DNA from: DATFXM01 sp035315885
GTDB taxonomy: Bacteria > Acidobacteriota > Blastocatellia > UBA7656
Length of the DNA: 64,000 bases
Direction: 5' to 3'
NCBI GenBank assembly: GCA_035315885.1
Contig: DATFXM010000194.1
Span: 186,001-250,000, forward strand
Part shown: positions 51,666 to 60,459 of the stretch, piece by piece
How the letters are laid out: every line of letters begins with the position of its first letter
How positions within the stretch are numbered: the first letter of the stretch is position 1
Notes under the pieces: model-generated
What the model saw: only the letters and a program-made list of their open reading frames with translations
Told to the model about the DNA's origin: nothing
Database searches by the model: none
Made by a program: the position numbers and the translations under genes

Positions 51666-51905
51666 CGACGCTCCTGGCGCGGCTCTATATCGGGAATTCC
51701 GATACTCGACGTAGAATTCATTGTAAGGTCTGGACCTGAATGGGACAAACGGCATTTCTGAGACCCGTTAATGACCCTCGTGCCCGATTGTGCAAGGCGC
51801 AGAAGCTGCATGACTCACAAGTCGAGGTGGTTTGGCCGTTGCTGCTTAGGATTAAAGGGAGTTGTATGTTTGGTTTAAAAGAGGTCTCCGGTTCCCCCTG
51901 CTCCG

Positions 51906-51934
51906 TTGACAACACATGCCGTGCTTTGTTAGTT
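51906..51934 (+). promoter_or_regulatory. Possible sigma-70 promoter of the Lol-like cassette
   Basis: TTGACA (51906-51911), 17-base spacer, TTAGTT (51929-51934), in an AT-rich patch before the lipoprotein gene. The -10 is weak. Confidence 0.4.
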
Positions 51935-52005
51935 TGTTTTTTAATTTACGCGCGTAGGAACGGCGTCCTTGCGGGCGCCACTTTCACATGGAGTCACGAT
52001 AGACG

Positions 52006-53040
52006 GTGAGAAGCATCCGAGTTCTTGCTATCGCGCTGCTCGCGACATTCTTGCTCGGTTCGGCATGCGTAACGCGGGTTCCCGTAAACGAATTGCTTAA
52101 GCCAGCCGATGCGGATGTGCCAACAAGCGTACTGATCGACCGGATTAACTCTTACGGAGAGGTGAGGACCTTCTCCGCAGAAGCCGGCATCCACTTCGTC
52201 AACTATTTCACAGGCCTGCGCACTAAGGCGGACAAGTACCCCGAAACCACCGGCCTGATCCGGTTCATGCGTCCGGAGAACACTCGGATGCAGGTCAAAT
52301 TCTACTCTAAGAGGCTCGCCGACATGGTAAGTGACGGCCAGCGCTTCAGGCTTGCGATTTATTGGCCCGACGATAAACGAAGGTTTATCTTTGGAAGCAA
52401 TTTGAAAGACCTTGACCGCATGGATGTCCAGGAGCTCGAGAAGATGAACGATCAGCGGTTGAAGGAAGCCGGCGGACTGGTCAACATGCGGCCGCAGCAC
52501 ATCACCGATACGTTTTTGATAAAGCCCATTGCCGATGCCGACCGCAGCAGCGTCTTCAGGGAAGAGGTCCGGCAGGTGGATCCTCGAGACTTCCGTCCCG
52601 GAAGCAAGACGACCAGCGAACGCCTCTACTACGTCCTTTATGTAGTAGAGCGCGACGAGAAAGGTCAGGCCAAGCTTCGCCGTAAGTTCTGGTTCGACCG
52701 TACGCAAGCCGGGACGCCTCTTGTCAGGCAGCAGACCTTCGAGAACGGAGAAGGTCGCCTTGCAAGCGATGTCTGGTACTCGAACTGGTTCTTTGTCGAG
52801 GGTACGAAACAGAACTGGCCGGGAACGGTTACGATCGATCGTCGGGCCGACGGCTACCGGCTCGAACTGACTCTGGTTCGCGATACCGTGCATATCAATT
52901 CCGACGATCTGACCGGGACTTTTGAGTTGCCCAACAGCGAAGGCCTGCCCGAGCTCGATCTGGATTCTCCTCGCAGTCCCGAGCCTCTCCGCAAAAAACC
53001 GGCGGTCACACAGTTCAATAACAACTCGCCACGAAAGTAG
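52006..53040 (+). CDS. Predicted lipoprotein of a Lol-like system
   Basis: 344 residues starting with GTG. The N-terminus is a lipoprotein signal with lipobox LLGSAC (Cys near residue 22). The body has a beta-rich LolA/LolB-type pattern: GEVRTFSAEAGIHFVNYFTG, TTGLIRFMRPENTRMQV, FRLAIYWPDDKRRFIFGSN. It is the first gene of a five-gene run with an ABC permease, ATPase, small membrane protein and LolA-like protein, 14 bases before the permease. Likely an outer-membrane receptor or a substrate-binding protein of that system; the family is not identified with certainty. Confidence 0.65.
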   Translation: MRSIRVLAIALLATFLLGSACVTRVPVNELLKPADADVPTSVLIDRINSYGEVRTFSAEAGIHFVNYFTGLRTKADKYPETTGLIRFMRPENTRMQVKFYSKRLADMVSDGQRFRLAIYWPDDKRRFIFGSNLKDLDRMDVQELEKMNDQRLKEAGGLVNMRPQHITDTFLIKPIADADRSSVFREEVRQVDPRDFRPGSKTTSERLYYVLYVVERDEKGQAKLRRKFWFDRTQAGTPLVRQQTFENGEGRLASDVWYSNWFFVEGTKQNWPGTVTIDRRADGYRLELTLVRDTVHINSDDLTGTFELPNSEGLPELDLDSPRSPEPLRKKPAVTQFNNNSPRK

Positions 53041-53053
53041 TCGAAAGTAATCA

Positions 53054-54232
53054 ATGGACAGCCTTATCTCGGCAAACATCTCACAACGGCCATTGCGCAC
53101 GTTGATCAGCATGAGCGGTGTTGCGCTGGGCGTGATCCTGGTGCTGCTGTTCGTCGGCCTGGCTCGCGGAATGATGGGTGACGCAGGCCAGCGGCAGGCA
53201 AACGTAGATGCAGAGATCCGGGTCCTCCCCTCGAACACCTACGCATTCAACGCAAATCCGTTGATGTTGCCTCAAGGATACACCGATGCATTCGTGCACG
53301 GAATCAACCCGACTGCCGAAGATCCGGACCTTCAGCCTAAACCGCCGATTGCGGGGATAGCGGCGACAAGTCCCATCGGCGAATGGCTGCAGACCGGTAC
53401 GGGTAGCATTGGATTCGAGTTCATCGACGGCATCGATTACGCGAGCTATACCACAACTACCAGGCTCAACATCGTTGAAGGGCGGGGTTTGTCCGACGGG
53501 TCGACTCTGGATACTGCATACGAGGCCATAGTCGACCGCTTCTACGCTGAAACCAACAAAGACCGGGAGGGCAAGCCCATCAAAGTCGGCAGCAAGGTGA
53601 CCGAGCTGGGACAGGACTTCACCGTCGTCGGGATCTACGAACCCTCACAGCTCGCGCGGGTGAAGATTCCACTTCGTACTCTGCAGGAACTGATGGGTGG
53701 CGCCGAAAACTGTACCTTCATCAATGTCAAATGCCAGCGGCCTGAACTTGTGCAAAAGGTCGTCGAAGACCTCAAGGCCAACTATCCGAGTCTGAGCGTA
53801 GTGCCTACGGATCAGATCCCTTCACTCTACTCCCAGAGTTTTGGGGTGGTGGAAGTTTTCCTCGACGTGGTGATCGCTCTGGCAGTCGTGATCAGTACTC
53901 TCGTCATACTGCTGGCGATGTACACAACGATCGTGGAACGCACTCGCGAGATAGGGATTCTCAAGAGCCTCGGCGCTTCGAGGGCGTTCATCGTTGGCGC
54001 CATCGAAAGAGAGGCGGCATTGATCAGCACGCTGGGAGTAGTGGTTGGCTTCGGCATCGCCACCGCGGCCAAGTTCTGGATTGAGGCGAACACCCGATTA
54101 AAGATTCAGCTCGGCCCGCGGGTACTGATATTGGCGGCGGTCATCGGGCTATTGAGTGGACTGGCCGGGGCGCTGTTCCCGGCGTTCCGGGCAGCGGCTT
54201 TGGACCCGGTCGAAGCCTTGAGCTACGAATAG
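53054..54232 (+). CDS. MacB/LolC-type ABC transporter permease
   Basis: 392 residues with the MacB topology: one N-terminal helix (about 15-36), a large periplasmic domain, then three C-terminal helices (about 275-300, 315-340, 350-375) of FtsX type, with VERTREIGILKSLGASRAFI as the cytoplasmic coupling segment. The ATPase gene follows by 55 bases. In the Lol family such permeases extract lipoproteins from the inner membrane; here the cargo is not known. Confidence 0.87.
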   Translation: MDSLISANISQRPLRTLISMSGVALGVILVLLFVGLARGMMGDAGQRQANVDAEIRVLPSNTYAFNANPLMLPQGYTDAFVHGINPTAEDPDLQPKPPIAGIAATSPIGEWLQTGTGSIGFEFIDGIDYASYTTTTRLNIVEGRGLSDGSTLDTAYEAIVDRFYAETNKDREGKPIKVGSKVTELGQDFTVVGIYEPSQLARVKIPLRTLQELMGGAENCTFINVKCQRPELVQKVVEDLKANYPSLSVVPTDQIPSLYSQSFGVVEVFLDVVIALAVVISTLVILLAMYTTIVERTREIGILKSLGASRAFIVGAIEREAALISTLGVVVGFGIATAAKFWIEANTRLKIQLGPRVLILAAVIGLLSGLAGALFPAFRAAALDPVEALSYE

Positions 54233-54286
54233 TGACAGACGGCGTTTAATTGAGATAGAGTTCGCTTTTTGTTGTTGCCCAATCGT

Positions 54287-54970
54287 ATGGATGCCGTACT
54301 TGAAACAATCGATCTGAAAATGATCTACCGCGTCGGGAGAGTCGATGTGCCGGCGCTCAGAGGTGTAAACCTGCGGGTAACCGCCGGGGAGTACGTTGCG
54401 ATCATGGGCCCGTCGGGTTGCGGCAAGTCAACTTTCTTGCACGTGGTGGGCGGGATGCTCAAGCCGACCTCGGGGCGCGTCATGATCGAAGGCGAAGATC
54501 TGACAGAGATGACCGATGCGCAACGCACCGACGTAAGGCGCCGTAAGATTGGATTCGTGTTTCAGCGCTTCAATTTGTTCCCGACTCTGTCGGCTGAAGG
54601 CAACCTGAAGCTTGCGCAGCGAATTCATACCGCCTCCAGAAATGGCGGAGACGCCGGTCGAAGGCGCGAGATCATGAAGTTGCTGAGGCTCGAGGAAAAG
54701 ATGCATCACAGACCGCTGGAGCTTTCGGGCGGAGAGCAACAGCGCGTCGCCCTTGCACGCGCGATTATCAACGAACCGGCGATCATACTTGCGGATGAGC
54801 CCACCGGAAATCTCGATAGCGATAATTCAGCCGTGGTACTGGAAATGCTGCGCGAGCTGAATCAGAAACTCGGACAGACAATTGTGATGATCACGCACAA
54901 CTCTGAAGCAGCGGCGCGGACCGACCGGATCATCGAAATGCGGGACGGTCACGTGGTAAATCAAGGTTGA
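54287..54970 (+). CDS. ABC transporter ATP-binding protein (LolD/MacB type)
   Basis: 227 residues from ATG 54287. Walker A GPSGCGKSTFLH, Q-loop in GFVFQRFNLFPTLSA, signature LSGGEQQRVALARAI, Walker B ILADEPTGNLD and H-loop MITHNSE are all present. It pairs with the upstream permease. An in-frame TTG upstream lacks a ribosome site. Confidence 0.92.
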   Translation: MDAVLETIDLKMIYRVGRVDVPALRGVNLRVTAGEYVAIMGPSGCGKSTFLHVVGGMLKPTSGRVMIEGEDLTEMTDAQRTDVRRRKIGFVFQRFNLFPTLSAEGNLKLAQRIHTASRNGGDAGRRREIMKLLRLEEKMHHRPLELSGGEQQRVALARAIINEPAIILADEPTGNLDSDNSAVVLEMLRELNQKLGQTIVMITHNSEAAARTDRIIEMRDGHVVNQG

Positions 54971-54973
54971 GCG

Positions 54974-55300
54974 ATGAAGTTCATATTCACGACGCTGAAG
55001 AAGACTCTGTTCTGGTCTTACGATCGCGGGAGCTGGCAGTACGACCTCATGGTGTTGGCAATTCTCGTGTTCGTGTTTGCGGCACCAAACCGGTTTTTCC
55101 CGAACCGCGATAAGACCGGTCCTGAGGGTTCGTGCGACGTCATACGCGGAGACGACCTGGGAACGGTCGCGCCCGCCGAGCTTGAAGGTGCGTTGTCCAG
55201 GCGATTGTCAAAAAAACTGGGACATCCGGTAAAAATATTGCGTGTAGATCAAGCACAAGACGAATCGGGGAAGGTCATCTATATCGTCCATCACCAGTGA
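54974..55300 (+). CDS. Small membrane-anchored protein of the ABC cassette
   Basis: 108 residues; one hydrophobic helix (about 27-41, LMVLAILVFVFAAPNRFF) and a soluble C-terminal part with basic ALSRRLSKKLGHPVKIL. It follows the ATPase gene by 3 bases. Family not recognised; presumably an accessory subunit of the system. Confidence 0.6.
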   Translation: MKFIFTTLKKTLFWSYDRGSWQYDLMVLAILVFVFAAPNRFFPNRDKTGPEGSCDVIRGDDLGTVAPAELEGALSRRLSKKLGHPVKILRVDQAQDESGKVIYIVHHQ

Positions 55301-55396
55301 ACGACTCTCATCATTACTCGGAGTACTGAGTTCTGAGTACCTTGCTTCTCGGTTTTGCATCGAATACTCATGACTTGAACTCATCAGGAGCGTTTT

Positions 55397-56077
55397 ATGC
55401 ACAGAAATTTAATGAGTCTGGTATTAGCCATTGGGATTTGCGCTTCTTCGTTCACGCCGGCATCGGCAAACGGCAAGCTGGATGAGATTCTTCAGAAGAT
55501 GCAGCAGGCTGCAGCGAAGGTCTCCAGCGTCAAGGCTCATCTGGGTCAAGAAACAAAAGATCGTACACTCGGGGGCGCGCCACAAACCTCGAGCGGCAAT
55601 CTGACATTCTCGCACAGCGCCAAGGGGGACAAGCTTCGCATTGATTATGACCGTCCTTCGGGTCAGGTGATTCTGGTAGTGGGCGACGAGATCAAGCTTT
55701 ATCAACCTTCGATCAAGCAGGTGACGGTCACCCGGCGCTCGAAGCTTGCCTCAAAGAACGAGGAGTTTGCCATCATCGCCACGCCTTACAATACGGGCTC
55801 GCTCAAGCAACGATACGACGTGGCATATATCGGTGATGAACAAGTAAACGGGGTGGCAGCCTCGAAGCTGGAGCTTAAGCCAAAGAATCGGGCCTCGTCA
55901 GTAAAGAGCCTGATTATATGGGTGAGTCAGGAAGTGTGGCTCCCGTTGAAGTACCAGGTTCAAGAGCCCGATGCTGTGTCGACATTCACCCTGAGCCAGT
56001 CGAGTCTCAATCCGAAGCTCGATTCAAGCACGTTCGAGCTGAAGTTGCCGCCCGGGACCAGCGTTGTGAGGCCGTAG
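55397..56077 (+). CDS. LolA-like periplasmic carrier protein
   Basis: 226 residues with a signal peptide (MHRNLMSLVLAIGICASSFTP). The mature part has the open beta-barrel pattern of LolA: EILQKMQQAAAKVSSVKAHL, SGNLTFSHSAKGDKLRIDY, VVGDEIKLYQPSIKQV and the later ELKPKNRASSVKSLIIWVS. Follows the ABC genes by 97 bases. Likely ferries a lipid or lipoprotein between membranes, as in Lol systems. Confidence 0.78.
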   Translation: MHRNLMSLVLAIGICASSFTPASANGKLDEILQKMQQAAAKVSSVKAHLGQETKDRTLGGAPQTSSGNLTFSHSAKGDKLRIDYDRPSGQVILVVGDEIKLYQPSIKQVTVTRRSKLASKNEEFAIIATPYNTGSLKQRYDVAYIGDEQVNGVAASKLELKPKNRASSVKSLIIWVSQEVWLPLKYQVQEPDAVSTFTLSQSSLNPKLDSSTFELKLPPGTSVVRP

Positions 56078-56079
56078 CA

Positions 56080-56682
56080 TCAGGTGAAGTATAGAAGGAC
56101 TACCACAGCTCCAATCAGAGCGACGGCTATCGTCCAGAACAGAACTTCGTTGAGCACAAAACGCGATCGCGGGTAGGTTCGGTTCGCAGCCTTCATCCTG
56201 CGGTGCTTGAGCGCAAGCGCGGAGTGCGCCATGTAGACGCCTACGCAAAGTGCACCGAAGGACATCAGGCGGAGCGGCCATAGAACAAACACCCACTGCA
56301 TCTCTACAAGCAGCAATAAAGGAAGGCCGAGACCGAAACAGGCCAGTGCTCCCATTATCAGGCCAGCAAGATCCGGGTCGGAAACCGGAATCCCAAGCGT
56401 GCCTGCTTTCCTTGCGGCGTACGGGTCGAAGCGCGGTTGCTGGGGACGTGGAGTAACCTTTGGCGGCCGCTGCTCGTCGTAGGCTCGTCTTGTTTCGGTG
56501 TCACTCAGAATATCGTGTGCTTCGTTAAGCGACTTCATTGCGTCTTCGGAGCCGCCTCGATCGGGATGATGACTGCGGGCTTTTTTGCGAAACGCGCGGT
56601 CGATCTCTTCAGGGCTGGCGTTTTCTGAGACGCCGAGCGCTGCATAGTAGTCGGCATTCGAATCGAATTTCCGCGCTGCCAT
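56080..56682 (-). CDS. DnaJ-domain membrane protein
   Basis: 200 residues. The N-terminal J domain (YYAALGVSENASPEEIDRAF ... HHPDRGG, about 10-65) has the HPD motif that stimulates DnaK. Two or three hydrophobic helices follow (about 105-125, 127-150 and 175-197), so the J domain faces the cytoplasm from the membrane. The gene ends 3 bases from the LolA-like gene, converging on it. A membrane-tethered co-chaperone, perhaps for nearby envelope proteins. Confidence 0.82.
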   Translation of the reverse strand: MAARKFDSNADYYAALGVSENASPEEIDRAFRKKARSHHPDRGGSEDAMKSLNEAHDILSDTETRRAYDEQRPPKVTPRPQQPRFDPYAARKAGTLGIPVSDPDLAGLIMGALACFGLGLPLLLLVEMQWVFVLWPLRLMSFGALCVGVYMAHSALALKHRRMKAANRTYPRSRFVLNEVLFWTIAVALIGAVVVLLYFT

Positions 56683-56699
56683 GTTTAGTGAATGGTAAA

Positions 56700-56897
56700 T
56701 AAGTTAAGCGCCAATAGTCGAGGCGGATTGGGGGGATGAGGTGATGAGATGAGAGGACGCGGAGAGGAGAGACGCGCGGAGGAAGAGCGAAGGGGCGAAT
56801 GGGCGAAGGACGAACGCTTCCCCGCGTCTCTCCTCTCCGCGTCCCGTCGCCCCTTCCCATTCGCCCATTCGCCCCTTCTTCTTATCCCGTTGCTCAT
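56700..56897. repeat. GATGAGG and GGCGAAGG opposed arrays
   Basis: Purine-rich copies (56735-56800) face pyrimidine-rich copies (56818-56880) between two divergent genes. Confidence 0.75.
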
Positions 56898-56911
56898 TTA
56901 CTATCTTACGC

Positions 56912-58444
56912 ATGCCAGTTACGCCTAAAGATGCAGCCGCCGTCATTCTATTGAAGAACCCCGCAGATCCACTGGTGTTCTGGGTTCAACGCAATCCGAA
57001 ACTCGCATTCATGGGAGGATTCCATGCCTTTCCCGGTGGGCAGGTCGATAAAGCGGATCCCTCGGTTCCGGTTCTGAACGCCGCCGACGAAGAGAACGCG
57101 ACTATGAGAGCGTGCGCCGCTCGCGAGCTCTTCGAAGAAACCGGCGTGCTGCTCGCCAAAAACGCTTCGGCTCCTCCGCCAGCCGCGAGTGTCTCTTCCA
57201 ACCGGCCCAGTCGTGAAAGACTCGAGGCAAGAAGGCGCGCACTTGCAAACGATGAAGTCTCATTCAACAGCATCCTCGAAGAGCACGGACTTCAAATCGA
57301 CGCCAATTCCATGATCGCCGCAGGCCGATGGGTGACGCCTCCATTTGCACCCCGCCGCTTTGACACCTGGTTCTTTCTGGCATGGCTCCCCGAGGGTCAG
57401 GAGCCAACCATAGAGTCCGGTGAACTGATCCACGGTGAATGGATCCGACCGGCCGACGCCCTCGAACGCTGGATGCGAGAGCCGGTCATCCTGGCGCCGC
57501 CTACGCTGTACATAATCAGAACTCTCGCGGCTACGTCACCCGACCTGGATGAGAGTGCTCGCGCTCTGGTTGCAATTCCCGAGTCGAAGCGCGGCATAGT
57601 CCGGCGCATCGAGTCCAGACCCGGAATCTTCTTCTTTCCGGTCAAGACTCCTACATTGCCACCGGCTACGCACACGAACTGCTACCTGGTCGGCGGCGAG
57701 GAGATGATTGTTATCGATCCCGCGTCGCCTTATGAAGAAGAGCAGCAGGAACTGGATCGCTTTATCGATGGCTTGATGACCGAAGGTCGCCGAATAAGGG
57801 AGATATTTCTGACTCATCATCATCCGGATCATATTGGAGGGGCAAATCACCTCAGCCAGCGTTTGAACGTGCCGGTGGCCGCCCATCCGCTCACTGCGAG
57901 CCGCGTCTCTCACGTAGTTCGAATCGATAGGACAGTCCAGGATCGAGAGTTGATCGAGCTCAAGGGTGATCCGGGTTGGCGGCTTCGAGCGTTGTACACG
58001 CCGGGCCACACGCGCGGGCACCTCTGCTTTTACGATGAAGTCTCAGGATCTGTGATGACCGGTGATCTCGTCGTGGGACTGGGCACAGTAGTCATAGACC
58101 CACCGGAGGGGAACATGCGTCAGTATTTCGATTCGCTAAAGCGACTGCTCGCGTTCGAGCGGCTGACGGCTCTGTTTCCCGCGCACGGACCGGCCATCGG
58201 ATCAGCGCGGTTCAAGATCGAGGAGTACATCGCGCACCGCACGATGCGGGAAGAGCGAATTCTCGAGGCGGTCAGATCGGGGACAGGACTCCCGCACGAG
58301 ATAGTTCCGCTCGCGTATACGGATGTTGCGCCGGCTATGTACGGTCTGGCGGAGCGATCTACGGTCGCCCATCTGGAAAAGCTGGAAGAGGATGGCCGTA
58401 TCGAGAGATTCGATGGCGGGTACAGAGTGAGTTCTGAGGCCTGA
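56912..58444 (+). CDS. NUDIX hydrolase fused to a metallo-beta-lactamase-fold hydrolase
   Basis: 510 residues. The N-terminal NUDIX domain has GGFHAFPGGQVDKADP and CAARELFEETGVLL (residues 68-81). From about 235 the metallo-beta-lactamase fold begins, with NCYLVGGEEMIVIDPASP and the zinc motif LTHHHPDHIGG (about 301-311), PGHTRGHLCFYDE, SVMTGDLVVG and FPAHGPAIG. A winged-helix-like C-terminal tail follows. LACTB2-type proteins with this second half are RNases or ribonucleoside-related; the fusion suggests nucleotide or CoA-type substrates. The stop TGA lies in GGCCTGAGTTCTGA repeat DNA. Confidence 0.88.
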   Translation: MPVTPKDAAAVILLKNPADPLVFWVQRNPKLAFMGGFHAFPGGQVDKADPSVPVLNAADEENATMRACAARELFEETGVLLAKNASAPPPAASVSSNRPSRERLEARRRALANDEVSFNSILEEHGLQIDANSMIAAGRWVTPPFAPRRFDTWFFLAWLPEGQEPTIESGELIHGEWIRPADALERWMREPVILAPPTLYIIRTLAATSPDLDESARALVAIPESKRGIVRRIESRPGIFFFPVKTPTLPPATHTNCYLVGGEEMIVIDPASPYEEEQQELDRFIDGLMTEGRRIREIFLTHHHPDHIGGANHLSQRLNVPVAAHPLTASRVSHVVRIDRTVQDRELIELKGDPGWRLRALYTPGHTRGHLCFYDEVSGSVMTGDLVVGLGTVVIDPPEGNMRQYFDSLKRLLAFERLTALFPAHGPAIGSARFKIEEYIAHRTMREERILEAVRSGTGLPHEIVPLAYTDVAPAMYGLAERSTVAHLEKLEEDGRIERFDGGYRVSSEA

Positions 58445-58555
58445 GTTCTGAGTCGGGAGCTCTAAGACAAAAGAGTCGCTTTGAAGACAGTACTCAGAAC
58501 TCGGTACTCAGGACTCAGTACTCAGAACTCAGTGCTCAGAACTCGGTACTTCTCA
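58445..58555. repeat. GAGTTCT-type heptamers that overlap the cstA 3' end
   Basis: AGTTCTGAG and CTCAGTACTCAGAACT arrays fill the gap and extend into the last 30 or so bases of cstA, where they encode its C-terminal residues and stop codon. Confidence 0.85.
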
Positions 58556-60360
58556 AGCGTCCTTCGCCAGTGCACCATCGAGTCAGCGAGCACGATCACT
58601 ACGCAGGCCATCATTATTGAAGTAAGGGTGGAGTTCAGATACCCACGAAAGGCGGTTTCGGGTTTGCTGGCCTCAACCATGAATATGCCGGTTATCGACT
58701 GCCATCCCGCCGTAAGCGTTGTCGTAGCCACAAACGCCAGCGGGGTGATGGTGACCCATGCGTACTTCGCGCGTCCCGAATTGATGATCACCGTGGTACC
58801 GACGCACAGGGCTATCGCTGCGAGGAGTTGATTCGCGATTCCAAACATCGGCCAGATAGTTGAGACCGAACCGGTGCGGATGAAGTAAGTGAATCCTCCC
58901 ACGATCATCGCGCTGGTGATGACTGCGCCCGGCAGCCAGTCGGCGCGTTCTAAAGGCTTGTAGAACCTGCCAAGAAATTCCCCGAGCATAAAACGAGCTA
59001 CTCTGGTGCCGGTATCGATGGTCGTCAGAATAAACAGCGCTTCGAACATTATTGCGAAGTGATACCAGTACTTCATCAGACCGCCCATACCTGGAAGGGC
59101 CGAAAAGATCGAAGCGATTCCCACCGCCAGCGTTACCGCGCCTGCAGTGCGGCCTCTCAAATCTTTTTCGCCTGTTTCTCGGGTAAGCTCATCCAGCTTC
59201 TGTTCTCGAACGTCAAAGCCCTGGGCGACATTTGTCTCAACGAACTGGACGTAGTTGGTACGATTGCGGTCTACGTTGATCGAGAAGTAGTCGCCGGGCA
59301 AAAGCGATGTCGCCGCCACCAGTGCAACAACGCCGACCAGCCCTTCCATCAACATGCTGCCGTAGCCAATCATTCGTGCATCGGTTTCGCGCATCAGCAT
59401 CTTGGGCGTCGTGCCTGAACTGATCAGAGAATGAAAACCGGAGATCGCACCGCAAGCGATGGTTATGAACACGAACGGATAAAGCTTTCCGGGAATGATC
59501 GGGCCGCCGCCTGCTACGAACGGGGTGATGGCAGGCATATGTAGATGGGGAGCTACAAACAGAACGCCGATCACCAAAAAGGCGACCGTCCCGATTTTCA
59601 GAAATGAGCTCAGGTAGTCTCGAGGGCAAAGCAACATCCAAACCGGCAGAACCGACGCGATGAAGCCATAAGCCGCCATCAGATAAGTAATCGACGCTTC
59701 GGAAAAAGTGAATGCCGGCGCAAACGAAGACTCGGCGATCCGCCCTCCCAGTATTACCGCGACGAACAAGCCGATCACGCCGATTATCGTCGCTTCCCGA
59801 ATCCGGCCTTTTCGGAAGCGATACATATAAAGTCCCATGAACAGGGCGAGGGGAATGGTGAAACCGACGGTGAAAGTACCCCAGGGGCTTTCGCCCAGCG
59901 CCTTTACGACGACTAGGCCGAGACCGGCCAGCGCGATGATTACTATGAACAGGATTGCTATGCCGGTTATCAGACCGGATAGTGGGCTTATTTCGGTCCT
60001 CGCAATCTCGGCGAGGGACTTCCCTTTCCTCCTGACGCTCGAGGCGAGGATGATAAAGTCGTGCACCGCCCCGCCGATTGTTACGCCGATTACCAGCCAA
60101 AGGAGGCCGGGCAGATAGCCGAACTGCGCTGCGAGCACCGGGCCAACCAGAGGTCCCGCTCCTGATATTGCGGCGAAGTGATGCCCGAAGAGCACCCACT
60201 TGTTTGTAGGGTAGTAGTTCTGGCCATCGAACTGCGAATGAGCGGGAGTGGTGCGAGAGTCGTCAAGCGCAAGCACGCGGGCACTAATGAAGGCGCTGTA
60301 GTAACGGTATGCAATGGCTAGCGTGCAAAGCACGCCGATCATGATTGGCAATGCGCTCAT
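58522..60360 (-). CDS. cstA: Carbon starvation protein A (CstA family transporter)
   Basis: 612-residue polytopic membrane protein, about 16 helices, with the CstA motifs FDGQNYYPTNKWVLFGHHFA and ISGAGPLVGPVLAAQFGYLP, and HSLISSGTTPKML. The family imports peptides or pyruvate under carbon limitation. The final residues (KYRVLSTEF) are encoded by the adjacent heptamer repeat, so the C-terminus differs from homologues. No CstA-associated YjiX-type small gene is adjacent. Confidence 0.94.
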   Translation of the reverse strand: MSALPIMIGVLCTLAIAYRYYSAFISARVLALDDSRTTPAHSQFDGQNYYPTNKWVLFGHHFAAISGAGPLVGPVLAAQFGYLPGLLWLVIGVTIGGAVHDFIILASSVRRKGKSLAEIARTEISPLSGLITGIAILFIVIIALAGLGLVVVKALGESPWGTFTVGFTIPLALFMGLYMYRFRKGRIREATIIGVIGLFVAVILGGRIAESSFAPAFTFSEASITYLMAAYGFIASVLPVWMLLCPRDYLSSFLKIGTVAFLVIGVLFVAPHLHMPAITPFVAGGGPIIPGKLYPFVFITIACGAISGFHSLISSGTTPKMLMRETDARMIGYGSMLMEGLVGVVALVAATSLLPGDYFSINVDRNRTNYVQFVETNVAQGFDVREQKLDELTRETGEKDLRGRTAGAVTLAVGIASIFSALPGMGGLMKYWYHFAIMFEALFILTTIDTGTRVARFMLGEFLGRFYKPLERADWLPGAVITSAMIVGGFTYFIRTGSVSTIWPMFGIANQLLAAIALCVGTTVIINSGRAKYAWVTITPLAFVATTTLTAGWQSITGIFMVEASKPETAFRGYLNSTLTSIMMACVVIVLADSMVHWRRTLEKYRVLSTEF

Positions 60361-60455
60361 GAGTTCTGAGTACTGAGTGCGAGTTCTGAGTGCTGAGTGC
60401 GTAATGCTTAATGCTTAATACTGACTCCAAGGCCGCGACTCAGAACTCCGAACTA
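60361..60455. repeat. GAGTTCT / CAGAACT heptamers upstream of cstA
   Basis: TTCTGAGTACTGAGTGCGAG, TGCTTAATGCTTAATAC and opposed CTCAGAACTCCGAAC fill the 99-base gap between cstA and the DnaC-like gene. Confidence 0.8.
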
Positions 60456-60459
60456 TCTT

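Noticed and set aside
51740..52005. Short ORFs in the gap before the Lol-like cassette
   Set aside because: Open frames on both strands lack ribosome sites and resemble no protein; the AT-rich part looks like a promoter region instead.
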